Shown here one piece after another: positions 60,442 to 64,000 of a stretch of DNA of 64,000 bases. The stretch is taken from assembly GCF_030272615.1 (NCBI RefSeq), contig NC_081408.1, positions 336,998,793-337,062,792 of the forward strand, given 5' to 3'. Position 1 is the stretch's first letter; each line of letters starts with the position of its first letter. Position numbers and translations under genes: made by a program. The notes under the pieces are model-generated. The model was not told where the DNA came from and did not search any database. It worked only from the letters and a program-made list of their open reading frames with translations. This DNA comes from Cryptomeria japonica. Taxonomy: Eukaryota > Streptophyta > Pinopsida > Cupressales > Cupressaceae.

Positions 60442-61672
60442 CTATGATGAATTTCCTCCCTCAGAGTCGACTGGCCTCGACGGAGTCTGAGCCCTAGAAG
60501 GACCCACCCCAAGATAATCTCTCCTGGCCCCTGTGTCCTCTGCAGCCACCCCTCGTGTCACCCTATCCAGACAGAGGAACCCACTGATAACTCCTGCCAA
60601 CACTGTTGGTAGTGCTAATCCTATCCATGTCATGGTATCCAATGCCACATGTCCCACCCTCATCTCCAGTCCTGGATCCTAGAACACTCATCTAAGGGCA
60701 TCCCTGTCTCCATCTCGATCGTATGGAATCAACTCCCCATCGATCGGTATCCGCAGAATCCTGTATACATCCTCCAGGGTGACTGTCATCTCCCCCATCG
60801 ACAAATGAAAAGTGCAAGTCTCAAAGTGCCACCTCTCCACCAGTGCAGTCAGCAATCCCATGTTCGCCCGAAACTCAGGCACATACAGAATATGTCTCAA
60901 TCCCATAGCCTCAATTGTAGCTCGGTCCTCAGCTATCAACTCAAGTCGCAACCTTTGAGTCAATGGGAATCTCTCCCGTGACTCCACCATAGGCAAATAC
61001 TCCTGCAGTCACACAAATCAATCATCTCAATCCTAGTGACACTCACTGTTCATCACAAAGTGTTGCTTCTATCATAGTGGTACTCCCTGTTCATCACAAA
61101 GTACTACGTGTTTGGCACTCCCTGTTCATCACAAAGTGCTACTCACATTTGCACTCACTGTTCATCACAAAGTGTTGCTCATATTTTAGTACTCTCTGTT
61201 CATCACAAAGTACTATATATTGGTACTCACTGTTCATCACAAAGTGCCTCGATCTATCTTATCCTAGGGCCTCTGCTTGAGTGAATCCTCTTGAGAAGTT
61301 TCCTAATTGGCAACGTATGTTCTATCACAGAATTGTCAATCCTAGCCCTATCTGTTATCCTAGTCTTCCCTAGAGGACCTGCTTGAGTGTATCCTCTCAG
61401 CAGCTTATCCAATCGACAGTGTATGTTCATCATAGAACTATCGATTTGACCTAGAAGACACAAATTCACATTTTTGGACACAAACTTGCTTTCATGACAT
61501 AAATGCTCTTTTAGACCGCATAAACGCGCCTGCACCAACGCAGACGCACCTACACATTTTTGCACATTTATTGCGGCAAAGTACAAGGAGGTTTTGTGGT
61601 ACTTACTGGCTCTCCTGCCTCTGCTGGCCTCTTGAATCGACGAACGTGATCGAGTCTATGAACCAAAGCCAT
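60442..61672 (-). pseudogene. Antisense PMD gene of element B, spliced, N-terminal part
   Basis: Exon 1 is 61672-61607 (22 codons, MALVHRLDHVRRFKRPAEAG plus EP), with a perfect GTAAGT donor at 61606-61601. The acceptor TGACTGCAG ends at 61003, and exon 2 begins at 61002 in phase 0 with EYLPMVESRERFPLTQRLRL. PMD motifs follow: LRHILYVPEFRANMGLLTAL, VERWHFETCTFHLSMGEMTV and LEDVYRILRIPIDGELIPYD. A TGA at 60690-60688 interrupts. The frame then resumes with MRVGHVALDTMTWIGLALPT and VLAGVISGFLCLDRVTRG, and ends at 60442 after an unrelated Ser/Pro-rich tail. The central and C-terminal PMD, the Gly linker and the coiled coil are missing. The first exon and phase match element C, which shows common descent. 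It is antisense to gag and starts beside the 3' LTR. Confidence 0.87.
61033..61250 (-). repeat. Six-unit hairpin repeat array in the PMD intron of element B
   Basis: Six units share the 15-base loop CACTGTTCATCACAA or CCCTGTTCATCACAA, closed by a 5-bp stem. Stems are ACACT/AGTGT (61039, 61059), GTACT/AGTAC (61080, 61100), GCACT/AGTGC (61115, 61135), GCACT/AGTGT (61151, 61171), GTACT/AGTAC (61189, 61209) and GTACT/AGTGC (61223, 61243). Every unit pairs when G-U is allowed. The array lies wholly inside the intron between the two PMD exons. Confidence 0.85.
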
Positions 61673-61997
61673 CGCTGTTGACTGCTACTGCTCTTTTCTC
61701 TCTCTGCACTCTAATCTCTTGGAGGTGTAGATGACAATGAGGATGTATTTCCCTCATGGTCTATCTTATAGACTTCCCTAGCCCTCATCTCCTGTGTCAG
61801 TCTTCGTTATCCCGTGACTTTGTCACTTTATCTGGTCAGTCCATTCTAGCCTTTCTTTCTTATCGAGAGATTGTCTGCGATTTTTTCAGGCATTTTCATC
61901 CAATCTCTTGAGGGGGCATATCATTCCCATCTTGGGGCAACTTTGTATCAGTTCATATTATCTTCTTTGAAACAACGCGACAAGCCGCATTATCTCA

Positions 61998-62010
61998 AAG
62001 AGGGGCAAAA
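61998..62010 (+). promoter_or_regulatory. Polypurine tract of element B
   Basis: AAAGAGGGGCAAAA directly precedes the TG of the 3' LTR. This is the priming site for second-strand synthesis. It is intact. Confidence 0.85.
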
Positions 62011-62814
62011 TGTAGACACCCAAAATTGTCCAGTCTAATTAAATAAATATTTTATTTATTTAATTATCTAAGCTTAATTCTTCTATTAATTAAATAAATC
62101 TTTATTTATTTAATTAATTCATTTATCTTCTTCTAGCCTTATTTTTCATTTAAATAAATACATTTATTTATTTAAATTATCCTTTTCTTAAATTAAATAA
62201 ATATTTTATTTATTTAATTAATCCCACTTCTACTATTAATTAAATAAATCTTTATTTATTTAATTAATTCATTAACCTTTTCTACCTATGACACATGTCA
62301 TTCATCTCTTAATTCATACACTACCTACCCCTTTCATTATTTTATTATTTCTTTTACCTACCCTCTAATCATAGCCGACCTCATTTTACACCTCTCAATC
62401 TTATCCCTCCATTTCATATTGTGTCTTCTATATAAGGAGATGCTTCCTTCATTATCAAACCCTAATCAATCATTCTAATCAATCTATACCCCCCATTGAC
62501 TACTTGACTACACTACATTTTTTAACATAGGCGATCCTACTTGCAACCACATTTTGTTCTTTGTTGAACTCTTGTGCACATAAAATCTAAGAGCAAATAC
62601 ATCAAACAAGATCAATGGAGATAGGAAGAATGGAGATCCAAACCCTATTGGACATGTGATGGTATATTCTTTGTGATTTCGTTTGATTTGCATTGTCTTA
62701 GGTAATCTTCATATGTTATGGTGGATCTTTGTTGTTGTTAGGCTAGGGTTTTGTGGTTGAATTCATTTGGCCTTTCAATATCCTTATTATTGTTATCCAT
62801 TTTCACCATATACA
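62011..62814 (+). repeat. 3' LTR of element B
   Basis: About 98.5% identical to the 5' LTR by direct reading. The TATA box TATATAAG is at 62429-62436. The end ACA at 62812-62814 is followed at once by element A coding sequence on the minus strand. Confidence 0.93.
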
Positions 62815-64000
62815 GGCACAATAGCTCTAAAATGGATATAAGCGCTGGCGTTTTGTCTAATTGTTCCACAAGATTGTACTGCTTTGGGATGGAGGCGGTG
62901 CCTTGTGGAGCTGCTTTTATGGTGACCTTGCCACGTCGTGTAACAACATTGCAATTGGAGTTGGGATTTTTGATGGTTATAGTTGCAACTTGTTCACTGG
63001 TATCATACAGATGATTTACAGTGTAATTATATGCAACCTGCGTATAATCTGTGGTATCAGTGCCTCGCCTGGAAGTGGAAGGACCCCTTTGATCTTGTGA
63101 TGGAAGTGGATTTTTGAACATCAGATGATCATTGTTTGTTGTTGTTTTTGGGTCATGTCCTTCGATTTCAATATCACCTTGGTCAATAAGATCCTGAATA
63201 AGATCTTTCAATCTGTGACAATTACTTGTCTTGTGTCCTCTCCCTTGGTGGAAATCACAGTGTTCAGTATCTTGCCACCATGCGGGTTTGACCTGAGGCT
63301 CATAGTTTGATGTTTTAGGTAAAGTGACCAAATTTTGAGAAATGAATTGTCGCAATATTGTTTCAATGGGTTCCCCTAAGGGAGTGTATGTTTGTTTTTG
63401 TTTTTGTTGACGAGGTCTTGGTTCATCGTGAGATGTGATGCAACCTTGATTGGAAGGAACATTTGTGTTATTCTGAGGTGGAGGATTATGTCCTGCAAAC
63501 CGAACCATAGGTTGTGCACTTTTTATAGTCCTGGCATCCACAACCCCAACGTTGACAATATTCTTGTTTTTGTTCCAGAAGCTTGGTTTATCACTATTGA
63601 AGCATGGGCGAGGACCATCCTTTGGTTCATTATATATTTTGATGAGTCCTTTCTTGATGAGGGCCCACTCACATTTCAAACCCTTGGTGATCATATCATT
63701 AAAAGAGTCAGTGTCTTTGACATCCAGGTGAAATTCCATTTCTTTGTTTAAGTTGGAAATGAATATTTACACTAGTTCTCGTTCAGGTAACTAAAGAGAA
63801 TGTCTGCTAGACATTTGACGCCATCGTTGCAGGAATACTGAGAATAGTTCACCTGGTTTTTGTTTAGTGTTGCACAGATCAGCCATGGTGATGTCACGTT
63901 CAATGTTATGAGAGTAATGAGCGAGGAATTTCTAGATGAGTTCCTCAAATGTTCTAATGTCACTTGATAGTCGGGAAAACCATGATGTGGTTGTTCCTCC
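62815..64000 (-). pseudogene. gag and start of protease of element A, cut by element B
   Basis: On the minus strand from 64000, broken capsid coding reads NIERDVTMADLCNTKQKPGE. A longer frame starts at 63739 (MEFHLDVKDTDSFNDMITKG). The zinc-knuckle-like motif CDFHQGRGHKTSNCHRLK lies near 63260-63205. Then LDKTPALISILELL leads to the break at 62820. There the open frame runs on 26 codons into the LTR of element B, producing a false C terminus. The true continuation is RLSPSHKT at 51237. The start of gag is outside the window. Confidence 0.88.

Larger units (their letters stand above)
51238..62814 (+). mobile_element. Element B: 11.6-kb non-autonomous Tat-like LTR retrotransposon nested in element A
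   Basis: LTRs at 51238-52042 and 62011-62814 start TGTAGACACC and end in ACA. By eye they differ at 12 substitutions and one single-base gap. A primer site follows the first LTR and a polypurine tract abuts the second. Inside are a leader, a gag-protease gene, scraps of the second RNase H and integrase, the integrase C terminus, and an antisense PMD gene. RT is absent. The flanks are GGCGT (51233-51237) and GGCAC (62815-62819), so a 5-bp target duplication is likely but differs at two bases. The interrupted gag frame of A fits back together across it. Confidence 0.92.
42035..64000 (-). mobile_element. Element A: Tat/Ogre-like Ty3 retrotransposon, truncated left, running off the right edge
   Basis: A close relative of element C, with the same gene order on the minus strand and the same antisense PMD gene. 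The 5' LTR and the gag start lie outside the window. At the left the element stops at 42034 within the PMD gene, and no 3' LTR is attached. Element B (51238-62814) is inserted in its gag-protease gene. Without B the visible part is about 10.4 kb. Its pol is better preserved than in C, with RT in a 627-codon frame, but it carries changes at catalytic residues of RT and integrase. Confidence 0.9.

Noticed and set aside
61030-61250. CRISPR-like regular repeats
   Set aside because: The spacing is short and irregular, the setting is a plant retroelement intron, and there are no cas genes. It is a hairpin array instead.
51233-62819. A perfect 5-bp target duplication for element B
   Set aside because: The flanks GGCGT and GGCAC differ at two of five bases. 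I report the insertion on LTR borders and frame continuity, not on a perfect duplication.

Overview
This window reads as intergenic DNA from a large plant nuclear genome, most likely a gymnosperm and probably a conifer. The basis is the near absence of host genes, very long nested LTR retrotransposons of the Tat/Ogre type, decayed plant-type LINE and hAT copies, and long AT-rich spacers. The species cannot be named from the sequence. No intact host gene, tRNA or rRNA gene was recognised. Almost all protein-coding signal belongs to decayed mobile elements.

Layout. 1-7000: a decayed minus-strand coding region of unknown function (about 2050-6948), split by a 1.3-kb hAT derivative (2324-3646) with an 8-bp target duplication. 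7000-10860: remains of a plus-strand LTR retrotransposon D, with a tRNA-Met-type primer site, a gag relic and a 60-bp minisatellite. 10860-13560: non-coding DNA with a 446-bp tandem duplication. 13564-17625: a complete hAT element (TSD GTATGTAT) with a broken BED/DUF659/hATC transposase. 17634-20383 and 38641-39204: two halves of one minus-strand LINE. It is split by element C (20384-38635, 18.25 kb, TSD CTAGT), a Tat/Ogre-like Ty3 element on the minus strand with LTRs at both ends. 39205-40575: a solo LTR of the C family (TSD TATAT). 40576-42034: unassigned. 42035-64000: element A, a minus-strand relative of C that runs off the right edge. Its gag-protease gene is split by element B (51238-62814, plus strand, 0.8-kb LTRs about 98.5% identical).

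How the parts work together. In A, B and C, gag, protease, RT, RNase H, a second archaeal-type RNase H and integrase (where kept) run in the element's sense direction. Between integrase and the 3' LTR, each carries a gene on the opposite strand that encodes a plant mobile domain (PMD) protein. In B and C this antisense gene has the same layout: a short first exon, a phase-0 intron filled with short repeats, then the PMD exon. C and A keep the C-terminal part, a Gly-rich linker plus a coiled coil. B has lost nearly all of pol but keeps gag-protease, the primer site, the polypurine tract and the antisense PMD gene, so it looks non-autonomous.

All copies here are inactivated, largely by C-to-T and G-to-A nonsense changes such as CGA to TGA, CAG to TAG and TGG to TGA/TAG. 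This is what decay of methylated transposons should look like. The strongest candidates for an undescribed system are the antisense spliced PMD gene, the covarying hairpin array inside its intron in B, and a short non-coding block with paired GTGAAAAC motifs that all three elements keep just past integrase.
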